DNA from: Chloracidobacterium validum
GTDB taxonomy: Bacteria; Acidobacteriota; Blastocatellia; Chloracidobacteriales; Chloracidobacteriaceae
DNA length: 64,000 nt
NCBI RefSeq assembly: GCF_018304825.1
Contig: NZ_CP072648.1
Location: forward strand, 2,153,501-2,217,500
Direction of reading: 5' to 3'
Both the position numbers and the translations under genes were made by a program. The notes beneath the pieces were generated by a model, which saw only the letters and a program-made list of their open reading frames with translations, searched no databases and was not told the DNA's origin. Shown here piece by piece: positions 27,956 to 37,497 of the stretch; the stretch's first letter is position 1, and every line of letters starts with the position of its first letter.

Positions 27956-29137
27956 TTACCAGGTCCCCCAGAGCGCAAGGCCGAAGCCGTCGCGTTGACC
28001 TTGTGGACTATCACTAACTGGTTGCAGCCAGTGATCGGCGAGCTTGGATGCGGCGCCTCGTTCACAAGTGAAGAAGTAAACACTCCCGGCCGGCACCATG
28101 CGGCGAATCGGCTTCGGGCCGCGCGGTTGATGGTTCACCGTCGCCAGCGACCAGCCGGAGACGGCCTTCCAGCGGCCGGTACTCGCGCCGACAAGCGTGA
28201 GGCCGAAATCCTTCAGCGGCCCACACGCCAGGTCAGGTTTCCAGCCCTGCCTGAAGATTGCCGGAGTCGCCAGGATGAGACGAATCCGCGTCGCAGTCTC
28301 GAGCGCGTTCTGAATCTCGGACGGGCATGTCCACCCCGTGCCAGCCGATTGACAGACCTGCCAGTGTACCAGTCGCCGCTCCCCACCCAGCGGATGCCAG
28401 CATCCGAATGACTGACCGGGCTGCAATGTCGTCTCGGTTTCGGGAATGGTGACGCGAACGGACAGCTCAACGGTTGCGAACCGGTCCCCAAACCGTAGCT
28501 GTTGGCCATCCAACTTGACGCCAAACCTCGGCAAGTGCGTGACATTCAAATTAGCTGTCGCAAAGATTTGCCCTTCGGCGGCGGCTCCCCGTTCGGCATC
28601 AAGGCAGACGTGATCACGGGTATCTTGGAGCGGGCTGCGCAGGAAAGAGGAATCGAAAGCCACATCGTTGCCAAGCAACCACGTGGTGTACGGTCCGATC
28701 GGCCACCAGGCAGGAACTTCGGCCGGCTTGAAGTCTGCCTGCGCTTGCAATGAGGAGAGCATGACCGGCTGCAAGTTGTCCTCGGGCAGGTCGCAGCCAT
28801 CATTGGCGCTCATCGGTTGCGGAATGACCCGGTGCAGTGTCTCGATGCCCCCGCCGTCGGCAGGCTTCGCGAGGGCATCGTTTGGAGCAGGCAAGTACAA
28901 CTGTTCGTTATGAACGGGAAACGCGCCCGCGACCGCGATTTGCATCAAGCGGGGCAGGATGTCGTCGGAGAAATCCTGGCCACAGGCTTTGGCCAACGCC
29001 GTGCGGAACGACCCGGCGACAACCGATGGTAACGGCCAGGGCAGACCACGCATGCGGTTGCCTTGCCCTGCGCCAAATGGCCGCCCATCGCGGGCAATCA
29101 ACGGATCGCGCGGCGTGAGTTGCAAGAAGATATTCAT
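27956..29137 (-). CDS. cmr3: Type III-B CRISPR RAMP protein Cmr3
   Basis: A 393-residue Cas5-like subunit that binds the 5' tag of crRNA and contacts Cas10. It starts FLQLTPRDPLIARDGRPFGAG, the Cmr3 signature, followed by LPWPLPSVVAGSFRTALA. The C-terminal part ends PVSDSPQGQRDGFGLALWGTW. Its ATG overlaps the stop of cmr2 by four bases. Confidence 0.93.
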   Translation of the reverse strand: MNIFLQLTPRDPLIARDGRPFGAGQGNRMRGLPWPLPSVVAGSFRTALAKACGQDFSDDILPRLMQIAVAGAFPVHNEQLYLPAPNDALAKPADGGGIETLHRVIPQPMSANDGCDLPEDNLQPVMLSSLQAQADFKPAEVPAWWPIGPYTTWLLGNDVAFDSSFLRSPLQDTRDHVCLDAERGAAAEGQIFATANLNVTHLPRFGVKLDGQQLRFGDRFATVELSVRVTIPETETTLQPGQSFGCWHPLGGERRLVHWQVCQSAGTGWTCPSEIQNALETATRIRLILATPAIFRQGWKPDLACGPLKDFGLTLVGASTGRWKAVSGWSLATVNHQPRGPKPIRRMVPAGSVYFFTCERGAASKLADHWLQPVSDSPQGQRDGFGLALWGTW

Positions 29138-30834
29138 CGCGCCACCTCCTCGGCCGTGACTGACGGCGCCTCCGCTTGCTCTAACGCCATCGCGATCTGG
29201 TGGGCAATGAGCACTTCCTCCGTGAAGCGGCGCAGACTAGTGGCATCGGTCAGCCGAGTGCGCACAAGTTGTTCAATCTCCTCCAGGTAGTGGCGCCCTG
29301 CTTTCGGCTGTTTATCTCGGATTACACGCAAGACATCGGCGCACAGGGCTTGGGCCAGTGTCTCCTTTGGCCACCCGTCGTACACGTCTGCCAATTTCCG
29401 TAGGTCGTAGGGCAACTTGCTGGGAATCGCTTCCCGGCGGAGCAGTTCCGCGTAACGTTTCAGTCGTTGGTCGGGTTGGTCCTGCCACGGCGAACGAATT
29501 TGGATTGGCGCACCGCCGCGCTTGTGCAGGTGCACGGCCAAACCATCACGGTCTGGCTTTTTGGCGGCTTTCTCGGCCGCGCGGCCATATTCCAGCAAGT
29601 CTTCGAGGTTCTCCATGAAGTGGCCAATGGCAATGCCAACCGAAAGACTCAGGTTGCCATACATCGCCAGGCGTCGGCCGAAATCGTCGTGAAGCTGGCG
29701 GGCGCAATCGAGGCACTTGTCCACGGGCAGAAAGGCCAGCACGTCATCCCCGCCGGCATAGACCAGCACGCCACGGTTGGCATTGACGATCGTGTGGACT
29801 TGTTTTGCGAACCCTGAAAGGTTCTCCGAAAAGTCACGGTGCGCATCGGGCGAAGCCAAGGCCGCGATGGCAGCGCCGACCCTGTCCCCATCAGCGACGA
29901 GGACGGCGAGGTACGGAGAAGGCTCCGACAGCTTGCCTAAAGCATCCTGAATCTGCCCGATGCTCGTCGGCCAATCTTCCTCGTCAATTTCGGACCTCCA
30001 CTCATGATGACGACTCTTGAAAACGACCGTGCCTTCGTAAGGGAAATCCTGGAACTGCGGGAAATGCTCTTCGTCGAGGTGATGTAAGACGTGTTTGGGA
30101 AGCGCTTTGCAAGCCTCTACCAAGTCTCCAAAGCTCGGTTTTTGTTTGTTGCCACGAATCCATGGGTCGGCCGCAACACGAGAAACGGAAGGGTACGGTC
30201 GCTTCCCCCCGGCAACGCGCTTGACCAAGCCAACGACATCGAGTTGTTCCCCCTTGCGAATCCGAAGCTGCGTACGTAATCGCTCAGGCCATGGCTCGCG
30301 TGCGGGGTCTTTGAGTACTGACTCTCGCTGTCCGTCCAGGGATGACTTGGGCACGCCGGCCCGTCCCTTCGCCGGCGCAAAGTCTCGGCAGTTCTTGCGC
30401 CCGGCCAGCAGCCGCATCAGTCGCGCGCGGTCGGACTGGTACGGCGACGGGTCGGTACGCGCAACCCAAGCCGCGTAGAACTCGATGACGTCGTCAACTT
30501 GGTCGCCCCAGATGTCCTGGCGGATGGCGCCGGCGGCTTCCTCGTAGGCCTCATTGGCGAACGCAAGCCATGTCTGATGGGCTTCGTGCTTTGCTTGAGC
30601 TGCCACATGTTTTGGCTCCCCTGAGGGCAACTCCGCCAGGATGACGTTGGCAACGTTATCCACGTTGGAAGAGGCCGGGAAAATAAGCTTTCCGCCGTTG
30701 GCTTCAACCGATTTGGCCGCTGCCCGACTCATCTCGGACAGCAAATATGAACCAAACCACAGATCGCGGGTTCGCCGCGCGGCTGCGATGAACTCCTGCA
30801 CCGGCCCAATAGAGATGACAAGTAGGTAGCTCAT
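29134..30834 (-). CDS. cmr2: Type III-B Cas10 subunit Cmr2, without HD domain
   Basis: A 566-residue large subunit. It begins directly with the Palm1-type segment SYLLVISIGPVQEFIAAARRTRDLW, so the N-terminal HD nuclease domain found in many Cas10 proteins is absent. The Palm2 domain retains ADGDRVG (314-320) and the cyclase motif GGDD (361-364, in VLVYAGGDDVLAF). It should therefore make cyclic oligoadenylate on target binding. The C-terminal part is helical (domain D4-like). It overlaps cmr1 and cmr3 by four bases each. Shorter than HD-containing Cmr2 proteins. Confidence 0.93.
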   Translation of the reverse strand: MSYLLVISIGPVQEFIAAARRTRDLWFGSYLLSEMSRAAAKSVEANGGKLIFPASSNVDNVANVILAELPSGEPKHVAAQAKHEAHQTWLAFANEAYEEAAGAIRQDIWGDQVDDVIEFYAAWVARTDPSPYQSDRARLMRLLAGRKNCRDFAPAKGRAGVPKSSLDGQRESVLKDPAREPWPERLRTQLRIRKGEQLDVVGLVKRVAGGKRPYPSVSRVAADPWIRGNKQKPSFGDLVEACKALPKHVLHHLDEEHFPQFQDFPYEGTVVFKSRHHEWRSEIDEEDWPTSIGQIQDALGKLSEPSPYLAVLVADGDRVGAAIAALASPDAHRDFSENLSGFAKQVHTIVNANRGVLVYAGGDDVLAFLPVDKCLDCARQLHDDFGRRLAMYGNLSLSVGIAIGHFMENLEDLLEYGRAAEKAAKKPDRDGLAVHLHKRGGAPIQIRSPWQDQPDQRLKRYAELLRREAIPSKLPYDLRKLADVYDGWPKETLAQALCADVLRVIRDKQPKAGRHYLEEIEQLVRTRLTDATSLRRFTEEVLIAHQIAMALEQAEAPSVTAEEVAR

Positions 30835-32156
30835 CGCGTCACCTCCGTGAAGCCTTTGGACTTGGCATAGGCGAGGAAGGCCTCAATCGCCGAGCCGTTC
30901 GGTGACCCTGCTAGGGGTGAGTTTGGGTACGTTGCAAGGTCTGGGTGGCGGATTCTAAGCGGCCCTACCTGCTGGACCTGCTGGTGGAGGGCAACTCCCG
31001 TCAAGGTGGGCGTCTTCAGCCTGACAATGAGCGGCACGAAGTTGCCGTCTTGTAGTGCCACTGGCTTGAGAATCAGCGGACTGGCCATTCGTTCACGCTC
31101 GTTGCCTTGTGGGTCGTCGTCTGGGTACAGAACCGTGTCAGGCGGCTCACCATTTTTTTGGTCTTGAAAGTGGAAGACGATGGGCAACCCTAGTTCTGCT
31201 CTGGGAAAGGCATCGTCGGGAATATGGTTGAGCCGAGCATGGCGGGGGCTCCGATGACCGGTTATGCGGCGAATGGTTTCGGGTTCCGGGTAGCGTGAGC
31301 GCCCGGGCCGATTGGCTCCCGGTTGCCCCGGGTTGCGCCCCACGCCTTCACCTTGACGGAAATGCCGGAAATGATGGATGGCATCACTCCAGGCATCCGA
31401 TGCAGTGCCGAACGCTTTGCCGACCAAAAAGGCTTGTGCCAAAACAGGCCAGCCTTTTGGCTGGTCTGCCGTGAGGTAAGCCCTGGCTTTTGAAATGAGG
31501 TCAGCGAGGTGCTCTGGGATCAGTGAAGGACACCTTATCGCTCCGCAACCGCGCCGGGTTCGACTGCCAAGCCCGCCGAAGTTGACCCAGGCCCAGAGCG
31601 CCGGCTCAACCTGTTGCTCGAAGTCGATGGACTTGTGGCAGAGCACGGTCAGCCGAAAGCTGGCCGAGTGGATGCACGACGCTGGCTCCGTCTCGATTGT
31701 TTTCCGACCGCTCTCGAGCTTGCCCTGAAACGGAAACAGTACGTAAGACAAGTCCGGTTTGTTGAACGGCTCTTTCCAGGTCGGTATCGAACGATAGCGA
31801 CTATTGTCATGTCTGTCCCGATCATATTGCGCACAAGGGGTGGGTGCGCTGAACACTAACTTGTCTACCCGCACTTGCACGCGGCTTGCTTGCGTGGTGT
31901 CGCCCCAGACGGCAGACTGCGCGCTCCGCAACTCTTCCGGCTTTGCGTACTGGGCTCCCACCGTCGCCCGCCACCAGAACTGCAACTGGCCCCGGATCGC
32001 AGTCGGGCGGATCGGAAAGCTTGGGTCGTTGGTCTGGGTGGAGACCCCGCCGCCGAACATCGGTGTAATCAGTTCGATGTCGTAGGCCCGGACCGTTGAC
32101 GTGAGGTTTACGTGGGGCAGTGGGGGACAATCGGGAAGCTGACCGAACCGTGGCAT
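30831..32156 (-). CDS. cmr1: Type III-B CRISPR RAMP protein Cmr1
   Basis: A 441-residue Cas7-like subunit and first gene of the operon. It shows VRAYDIELITPMFGGGVS, IRPTAIRGQLQFWWRATVG (the Cmr1 RAMP core) and the glycine-rich FGGLGSRTRRGCGAI. Cmr1 sits near the crRNA 3' end and target 5' side. ATG 32156 is chosen because MPRFGQLPDCPPLPHVNL leads directly to the conserved strand. A GTG-initiated extension to 32234 has no family likeness. The promoter should lie in 32157-32430, but I cannot point to convincing boxes there. Confidence 0.92.
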   Translation of the reverse strand: MPRFGQLPDCPPLPHVNLTSTVRAYDIELITPMFGGGVSTQTNDPSFPIRPTAIRGQLQFWWRATVGAQYAKPEELRSAQSAVWGDTTQASRVQVRVDKLVFSAPTPCAQYDRDRHDNSRYRSIPTWKEPFNKPDLSYVLFPFQGKLESGRKTIETEPASCIHSASFRLTVLCHKSIDFEQQVEPALWAWVNFGGLGSRTRRGCGAIRCPSLIPEHLADLISKARAYLTADQPKGWPVLAQAFLVGKAFGTASDAWSDAIHHFRHFRQGEGVGRNPGQPGANRPGRSRYPEPETIRRITGHRSPRHARLNHIPDDAFPRAELGLPIVFHFQDQKNGEPPDTVLYPDDDPQGNERERMASPLILKPVALQDGNFVPLIVRLKTPTLTGVALHQQVQQVGPLRIRHPDLATYPNSPLAGSPNGSAIEAFLAYAKSKGFTEVTR

Positions 32157-32430
32157 GGGTTTCGTTTCGCAAGCAACAGATAAAAATGCAAGAAAACTAC
32201 CCGCGGCTGTGGGGGCCGAGTTGACCCGAACCATTCGATGCCGGGTGACTTGCCTTGGCTTACCTAGGCCGTCTGGATTGGATGTTTCTAACCCAGCCTT
32301 CAGGCTGTTCGCGCGTTCAATCGAGACCCGCCGATGAGCCGAAATCCGGGATGTTGACGTTAGGTTCGCTGGTATATCCGGTTCAGCGCATGAACGGTGT
32401 CGTTCTGAATGATTTGGGCCAAAAACAAAA

Positions 32431-32503
<73 letters not shown>

Positions 32504-32516
32504 ATGAGGAATCGTC

Positions 32517-32545
32517 TTTGTACCGACCTCGGCGCGGCTTGTCAA
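32517..32545 (-). promoter_or_regulatory. Sigma-70-type promoter of tRNA-Asn
   Basis: Minus strand: perfect -35 TTGACA (32540-32545), 17-base spacer, -10 TACAAA (32517-32522). The predicted start is just before the tRNA 5' end. It lies in the short gap after the ruvB stop, so the tRNA can be transcribed independently of ruvB. Confidence 0.7.
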
Positions 32546-32555
32546 TGGCTTTTGT

Positions 32556-33614
32556 TTAGGATTCGCCAAAGAGCGGGGATTGGACGGTCTCAAGCCGTCG
32601 CCGTGGCTCAACCCCAAGGTGGGCGTAGGCCGCGCTTGTGACGATGCGCCCGCGCGGCGTCCGGTTGAGAAACCCTATCTGGATCAAGTAAGGCTCGTAA
32701 ATTTCTTCAATGGCGTCTTTTTCTTCGTTGATTGCGGCTGAAATCGTCCCCAGTCCGACCGGGCCACCATCAAACTTCTCGATAATCGTCAATAACAGCT
32801 TGCGATCCACTTCATCGAGGCCGAACTTGTCCACTTCCAGCCGGTCGAGCGCCTCACTGGCGACTGTGGCCGTGATCCGTCCGTCGTAAATGACCTCGGC
32901 AATATCGCGCACCCGCCGCAGCAGGCGGTTGGCAATCCGGGGCGTCCCACGCGCCCGCCGGGCAATTTCTGCCGCGCCGGCGCTGTCAATGGGTGTATCG
33001 AGAATGCGCGCCGAACGCCGCACAATCTCCTGCAAGTGTTCCGGTGTGTAAAAGTCGAGGTGCAGATTGATACCAAAGCGTCCCCGCAGCGGGGCCGTAA
33101 TCAGCCCGGCGCGGGTCGTTGCCCCAATCAGCGTAAAGCGCGGCAAGTCAAGCTTGATGGACCGCGCTGAAGGCCCCTGTCCAATGACGATGTCGAGCTG
33201 AAAGTCTTCCATGGCCGGGTAGAGAATTTCCTCAATCGCCGGCGATAGACGATGAATTTCGTCAATGAACAAAACGTCCCGCTCTTGAAGGTTGGTGAGA
33301 ATGGCCGCCAAGTCGCCGGACTTCTCGATGACCGGGCCGGCCGTGGACTTGATGTCAACCCCCATCTCGTTGGCGACGACCATCGCCAGCGTCGTTTTGC
33401 CCAATCCTGGAGGTCCGCACAGCAAAAGGTGATCGAGCGGCTCGCCGCGGCGGCGGGCCGCCTGCATAAAAACCCCGAGGTTGTCCGTGGCACGGGTCTG
33501 ACCAATGTACTCACGCAGGAAACGCGGACGGAGCGACGACTCGACACCGTGGTCGTCACTATCCGTTTCACCGGCGACAAGTCGCCGCGCCCTGGTCTGA
33601 TCGGTATCCTGCAT
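32556..33614 (-). CDS. ruvB: Holliday junction branch-migration ATPase RuvB
   Basis: A 352-residue AAA+ motor. It has the family N-terminus [12 protein letters not shown], Walker [11 protein letters not shown], Walker [22 protein letters not shown], and the C-terminal winged-helix segment [14 protein letters not shown] 33614 is used; a GTG at 33632 would add six residues. It is downstream of the processing-protease gene (24-base gap). ruvA and ruvC are not in the window. Works with RuvA on recombination intermediates. Confidence 0.96.
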   Translation of the reverse strand: MQDTDQTRARRLVAGETDSDDHGVESSLRPRFLREYIGQTRATDNLGVFMQAARRRGEPLDHLLLCGPPGLGKTTLAMVVANEMGVDIKSTAGPVIEKSGDLAAILTNLQERDVLFIDEIHRLSPAIEEILYPAMEDFQLDIVIGQGPSARSIKLDLPRFTLIGATTRAGLITAPLRGRFGINLHLDFYTPEHLQEIVRRSARILDTPIDSAGAAEIARRARGTPRIANRLLRRVRDIAEVIYDGRITATVASEALDRLEVDKFGLDEVDRKLLLTIIEKFDGGPVGLGTISAAINEEKDAIEEIYEPYLIQIGFLNRTPRGRIVTSAAYAHLGVEPRRRLETVQSPLFGES

Positions 33615-33638
33615 GCCCAGGCCGTCCAGCACGTGTGG

Positions 33639-35369
33639 CTAGTTTTTGAAGCCCTCCACCGAACGCGCCGGGGATGCCGTCAGCCGGCGCACATTTTCCG
33701 CCAGGGCGCGTGCCTGTGGAACTTCAGTGATGGCGCGCTTGACGACGGCTTCTTCTCGAATGATGACTTCCTGCGCAGTATCAAAGCCGTAGGCCGCCGT
33801 TAAGATCTCACGCCGAAGTTGCTGCCGCAAAAACCCATCATTGCCAGATAAAATGCTCGGTGACAGGCCAAGCTCTTGCAAGCGTCCCTGCGCAAACGTC
33901 TTGAACGCGGCAAGCAACTTGTCCGTCACCGGATAGTCGCTTTCCTGAAGCAAATGGTTGAAATTCACATCGCTTGGCACACGGTAGTCAGCAAAGCCTT
34001 CGACTTGCCCATTGGCTAGCAAGCGCCCAAACAAGAACGTCAGGCTCGTGAGCTGCCCCTGCGCCACAGTGTAGGTCTCGCCCTTGACCTCGACATCCGG
34101 TGTAATCCCCAAGCCTCCATAAACCGTTCGCTTACCGTCGGTAAGGTATTTTGTCAGCCCATCTTTGCCGGTTGCTTCGGTCTGCGAGCGGCGACGCTGA
34201 TAGTCATAGAGCGAAACATTGTCATAGCGACGCTGAATGAGTCGTCCGGTCGGTGTGTAGTACTTTGCCGAAGTCAGGGTCAGCCCATAGCCGTCCGGCA
34301 GTCGGTAAGGCGTCTGTACCAAACCCTTGCCAAAGGTCGTTTCTCCAACCAGCAGGGCGCGGTCATGATCCTGGAGCGCGCCGGCGAGAATCTCCGCAGC
34401 GCTGGCGCTGCCGCCGTTGATGAGCACCACCAGCGGAATATCCTCCGGGCTAGGGTTGTTGGCCGTCAGGGCATTTTCATACGTCATACCCCGTGGCGTC
34501 CGGCCGCGGATACTCACAATCTTCTGTCCCCGTTGGAGAAAGAGTTCGGCAATCGCGCGCGCAGCATCCACCAGTCCACCGGGATTGTCGCGCTGGTCAA
34601 GCACTACGGCCTTGGCGCCCCGCCCGCGCAACTGACGGATGGCCGCCGCGACCTCCTCGCCACTCGCCTGAGCGAAACCACGCCGAAACGCCAAGTAGCC
34701 AATTTCCGGTGTCAGCAGGAACACATTCGACACCGACGGCTGCCCAACCGAGTCGCGGACAATCCGCACCGTGATGGGCGCTGACTCGCCGGGACGGTTG
34801 ACCGTGACCGTCACCGCCGTACTCCGCAGCCCGCGTAGGTGCGAACGCACTTTCGACACATCCCAGCCTTCAGTTGATTCGCCATCCACGGCCACGATCT
34901 CATCGCCATAGCGCAGCCCTGCGCGATAGGCGGGCGTGTCCGCAATCGGCGACCAAATGTAAACCTTGTTGCCATGCTGCGTGATAAGTGAACCAATGCC
35001 GGAGTAGTTGGCTTGCTGCTGGCTGCGAAACTCGTTGAACTCCTCGCGGGTGAAGAAGTTCGAGTGCGGATCAAGGGTACGCAGCATGCCGGTTGCCGCT
35101 GCATCACAGATGCGCTCATGGTCGAGCGGTCCGGCGTAGTGCTCTTCGACGAGCGTGAGCGCCTCGACGTAAGAGGTGGTTACGGCTTTGCCTTTCCAAA
35201 CATCGCCCCCGGCGGCTTCAGGGCCGAGTCCGAAATCAACTTCCTGGGCGTGGACGTGTCCGCGTCCCGTATGGCTCAACAACACTGGAAACCCGGTCAA
35301 CCAGGCAGTGCAAACCAAACTGACGACGCCGGCGGTGAACCGCGATGGGGTTCGAGTAAAAGACTTCAT
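33639..35369 (-). CDS. C-terminal processing peptidase, S41 family
   Basis: A 576-residue periplasmic protease. N-terminal signal segment (about 1-42), then a PDZ domain (about 115-205; SGIGSLI, AGLRYGDEIVAVDG), then the S41 catalytic domain. The Ser/Lys dyad is Ser323 in NGGSASAAE and Lys348 in TTFGKG, with the usual 25-residue spacing. LDQRDNPGG is also conserved. The family trims C-termini of periplasmic or membrane proteins (CtpA/Prc). A 180-residue tail follows the core. The gene is divergent from miaB. Confidence 0.9.
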   Translation of the reverse strand: MKSFTRTPSRFTAGVVSLVCTAWLTGFPVLLSHTGRGHVHAQEVDFGLGPEAAGGDVWKGKAVTTSYVEALTLVEEHYAGPLDHERICDAAATGMLRTLDPHSNFFTREEFNEFRSQQQANYSGIGSLITQHGNKVYIWSPIADTPAYRAGLRYGDEIVAVDGESTEGWDVSKVRSHLRGLRSTAVTVTVNRPGESAPITVRIVRDSVGQPSVSNVFLLTPEIGYLAFRRGFAQASGEEVAAAIRQLRGRGAKAVVLDQRDNPGGLVDAARAIAELFLQRGQKIVSIRGRTPRGMTYENALTANNPSPEDIPLVVLINGGSASAAEILAGALQDHDRALLVGETTFGKGLVQTPYRLPDGYGLTLTSAKYYTPTGRLIQRRYDNVSLYDYQRRRSQTEATGKDGLTKYLTDGKRTVYGGLGITPDVEVKGETYTVAQGQLTSLTFLFGRLLANGQVEGFADYRVPSDVNFNHLLQESDYPVTDKLLAAFKTFAQGRLQELGLSPSILSGNDGFLRQQLRREILTAAYGFDTAQEVIIREEAVVKRAITEVPQARALAENVRRLTASPARSVEGFKN

Positions 35370-35512
35370 AGGCAGGTCAACGTAGGGGAATGCAGGGTTG
35401 AGGAGCGCAGCTCAGATGCATCTCAAACGAGCCGCGAGGTCACAAGCTCACCTATTGTTGGATGTTACTGGCAGCCGGTCAAGCCCTGGCCGACGCCTGT
35501 GCCACTGGATGA

Positions 35513-35540
35513 TTGAAAAGCCGTTCCTACGCGCTATAGT
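35513..35540 (+). promoter_or_regulatory. Sigma-70-type promoter of miaB
   Basis: -35 TTGAAA (35513-35518), 16-base spacer, -10 TATAGT (35535-35540); five of six matches in each box. The predicted start is about 35 bases before the miaB ATG. Confidence 0.6.
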
Positions 35541-35581
35541 CAGCCCTTATCTGCGTTGCCGAGGAAGATGGAGTTCAACTT

Positions 35582-36925
35582 ATGCAGGCCTGTGTTATCA
35601 CGCTTGGTTGTCAAATGAATGAATACGACACCCACGCTATCCAGTCTCAGTTGGCCAGCATCGGCTACTCGTTCGTGGATGATATTCACGATGCCGATTT
35701 GGTCTTGGTCAACACCTGTGCCGTGCGCGGAAAGCCCGTTGAGAAAGCACGCTCCATTCTGGGCGCGTTGCGCAAGGAGAAAAAGCGACGGACTGTGACG
35801 ATTGGGCTGATGGGATGCCTTGCCCAGTTGCCCGAAGGTCAGGCCATGGGCGCTAAGTTTGGGGTGGACATCATGCTTGGACCCGGCGCACTGACCGATC
35901 TCATTCCAGCCCTCCGCCAGGGCAAGTTTCAAAACTTTGCCTTCAAGGATGAACTGCGCGATTACGCGCCACCGCCGCCAAACGGTGCGCTCTCAGCGCA
36001 TGTAGCCATTACGCGCGGCTGTAACCACAAGTGCACGTACTGCATCGTTCCGACGACCCGCGGCCCAGAAGTCTCGCGTCCGGCGGCCGATATTTTACGT
36101 GAAGTCGAAGCCCTCCGTGACGCCGGGGTGGTCGAGGTGAGCTTGCTCGGCCAGAACGTCAACAGCTACGGCCTGGAACCAGGCCTTGGACCGCATCGGA
36201 AGCCACTACCGGGCTTCCCTTCCTTTGCCGAACTTCTACGCATGGTGGGGCAAGTTGGCCTGCCACGGGTTCGTTTCATCACCAGCCACCCGATCAACTT
36301 CACCGACGATATTATCGCGGCGATTGCCGAAACGCCGGCCGTATGCCAGTACATTCACCTGCCGGTACAGGCCGGAGCGAATCGGACGCTGCGTCGCATG
36401 GCGCGTGAATACACCCGCGAATACTACCTTGACCGGGTCGCCGCCATCCGGTCTCAACTACCCGACGCGACGCTCTCCACCGACATCATCTGCGGCTTTC
36501 CGGGTGAAACCGAAGAAGACTTTGAAGAAACACTGACACTCTATGACGCCGTGCAGTTCGACATGGCGTTTATGTTCATTTACTCCGAACGGGAAGGCAC
36601 GCCGGCGGCGGCGCACTTTGATGACATCCCCCATCCGGTGAAGGTGGCGCGCCTGATGCGCCTCATCGAACGCCAAAAACACTGGAGCTGGCTCAACTAT
36701 CGGCGATGGGTTGGACGGATGGTTGAAGTGCTCGTCAAAGGCCCGGCGCATGAAGGCGACTTGATGCAGGGCCACACGCGGGGCAACCACACGGTCGTCC
36801 TGCCGCGCGCCGTTGCGCCTAAGCCGGGGCTTTACGCCGTGCGCATTGCCCATGCGACGCCGCATATGCTCTATGCCGAAGGCGTAGCCATCCCGGAAGG
36901 GCGGCCGGCGGCCACAGCCGCCTGA
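35582..36925 (+). CDS. miaB: tRNA-2-methylthio-N6-dimethylallyladenosine synthase
   Basis: A 447-residue radical-SAM methylthiotransferase acting on A37 of tRNAs that read UNN codons. The N-terminal UPF0004 domain has cysteines in [20 protein letters not shown] and LMGCLAQ for one Fe-S cluster. The radical-SAM domain has CNHKCTYC with [14 protein letters not shown]-terminal TRAM domain (about 375-437) binds tRNA. The SRP-like 'EREGTPAA' segment is the MiaB form. The main alternatives in the family are MtaB and RimO; the N-terminus favours MiaB. Confidence 0.92.
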   Translation: MQACVITLGCQMNEYDTHAIQSQLASIGYSFVDDIHDADLVLVNTCAVRGKPVEKARSILGALRKEKKRRTVTIGLMGCLAQLPEGQAMGAKFGVDIMLGPGALTDLIPALRQGKFQNFAFKDELRDYAPPPPNGALSAHVAITRGCNHKCTYCIVPTTRGPEVSRPAADILREVEALRDAGVVEVSLLGQNVNSYGLEPGLGPHRKPLPGFPSFAELLRMVGQVGLPRVRFITSHPINFTDDIIAAIAETPAVCQYIHLPVQAGANRTLRRMAREYTREYYLDRVAAIRSQLPDATLSTDIICGFPGETEEDFEETLTLYDAVQFDMAFMFIYSEREGTPAAAHFDDIPHPVKVARLMRLIERQKHWSWLNYRRWVGRMVEVLVKGPAHEGDLMQGHTRGNHTVVLPRAVAPKPGLYAVRIAHATPHMLYAEGVAIPEGRPAATAA

Positions 36926-36968
36926 AGCCACGTTGAACCTTTGCTCAGCAGCCGGTGCAACCACAGCC

Positions 36969-37487
36969 ATGACCGAAGCCGAACGCATGAGGCTATATGC
37001 GAAAGTCATCGGGACACTTGGTGACCGCGCACTGCCAAGGCTGTATGAAACGCTTGTCTTGAGTCAGCGCACGCGGCGCTTCGCGCTATTTCCTGCGCCT
37101 TGCCTCCGTCGCCCGGTCGTCCAGATTCAGTACACATTACTCGGTATCGAGTTGAAAGTTGGGCGACGGCGGTTGAGCTGCCCGGACATGGCAACCGCGC
37201 GCTACCTTGCCGTGTTTGCCCAGTTAGGCGTCTCTGCGGTTGCCGTGCCCTACGATATTTCCCAGCTTCCGAGGGTTGCCGATGCGTTTGAAACCGCTTG
37301 GCAGCAGTTTTTGCTCGCGACTGAACATCAGGTACAAGCCTTGTCCCCGCGCCTGAGAAATCGCGCGCGAAGCCATTTGCTCGATACCACGCGGGAAGCC
37401 ATCGAAGCCCTTGGCGCTGGTGCCGCGAGGCCAGTCTTTGTTCAAACCACACGCCAGCGGCCGCGCTCGGAACCGTCGCGCGCCTGA
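36969..37487 (+). CDS. Unknown protein downstream of miaB
   Basis: 172 residues, not recognised. From ATG 36969 it begins with a helical EAERMRLYAKVIGTLGDRALPRLYETLV. A strand-rich middle follows (RRPVVQIQYTLLGIELKVGRRRLSCPDMATARYLAVFAQLG), then a long helix and a basic tail. No signal peptide or TM segment. The Ala-Arg-Tyr-Leu-Ala-Val-Phe stretch might form a small domain like those binding tRNA or nucleotides, but this is not supported further. It sits 43 bases after miaB and 10 bases before the TMTC-like pair, so it is probably co-transcribed with one of them. Coding is supported by composition and packing between genes. Confidence 0.65.
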   Translation: MTEAERMRLYAKVIGTLGDRALPRLYETLVLSQRTRRFALFPAPCLRRPVVQIQYTLLGIELKVGRRRLSCPDMATARYLAVFAQLGVSAVAVPYDISQLPRVADAFETAWQQFLLATEHQVQALSPRLRNRARSHLLDTTREAIEALGAGAARPVFVQTTRQRPRSEPSRA

Positions 37488-37497
37488 CTGAACACTT

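Noticed and set aside
24408-32430. Possible CRISPR repeats flanking the cmr operon
   Set aside because: No regularly spaced repeat of 25-40 bases could be seen at either end or inside.
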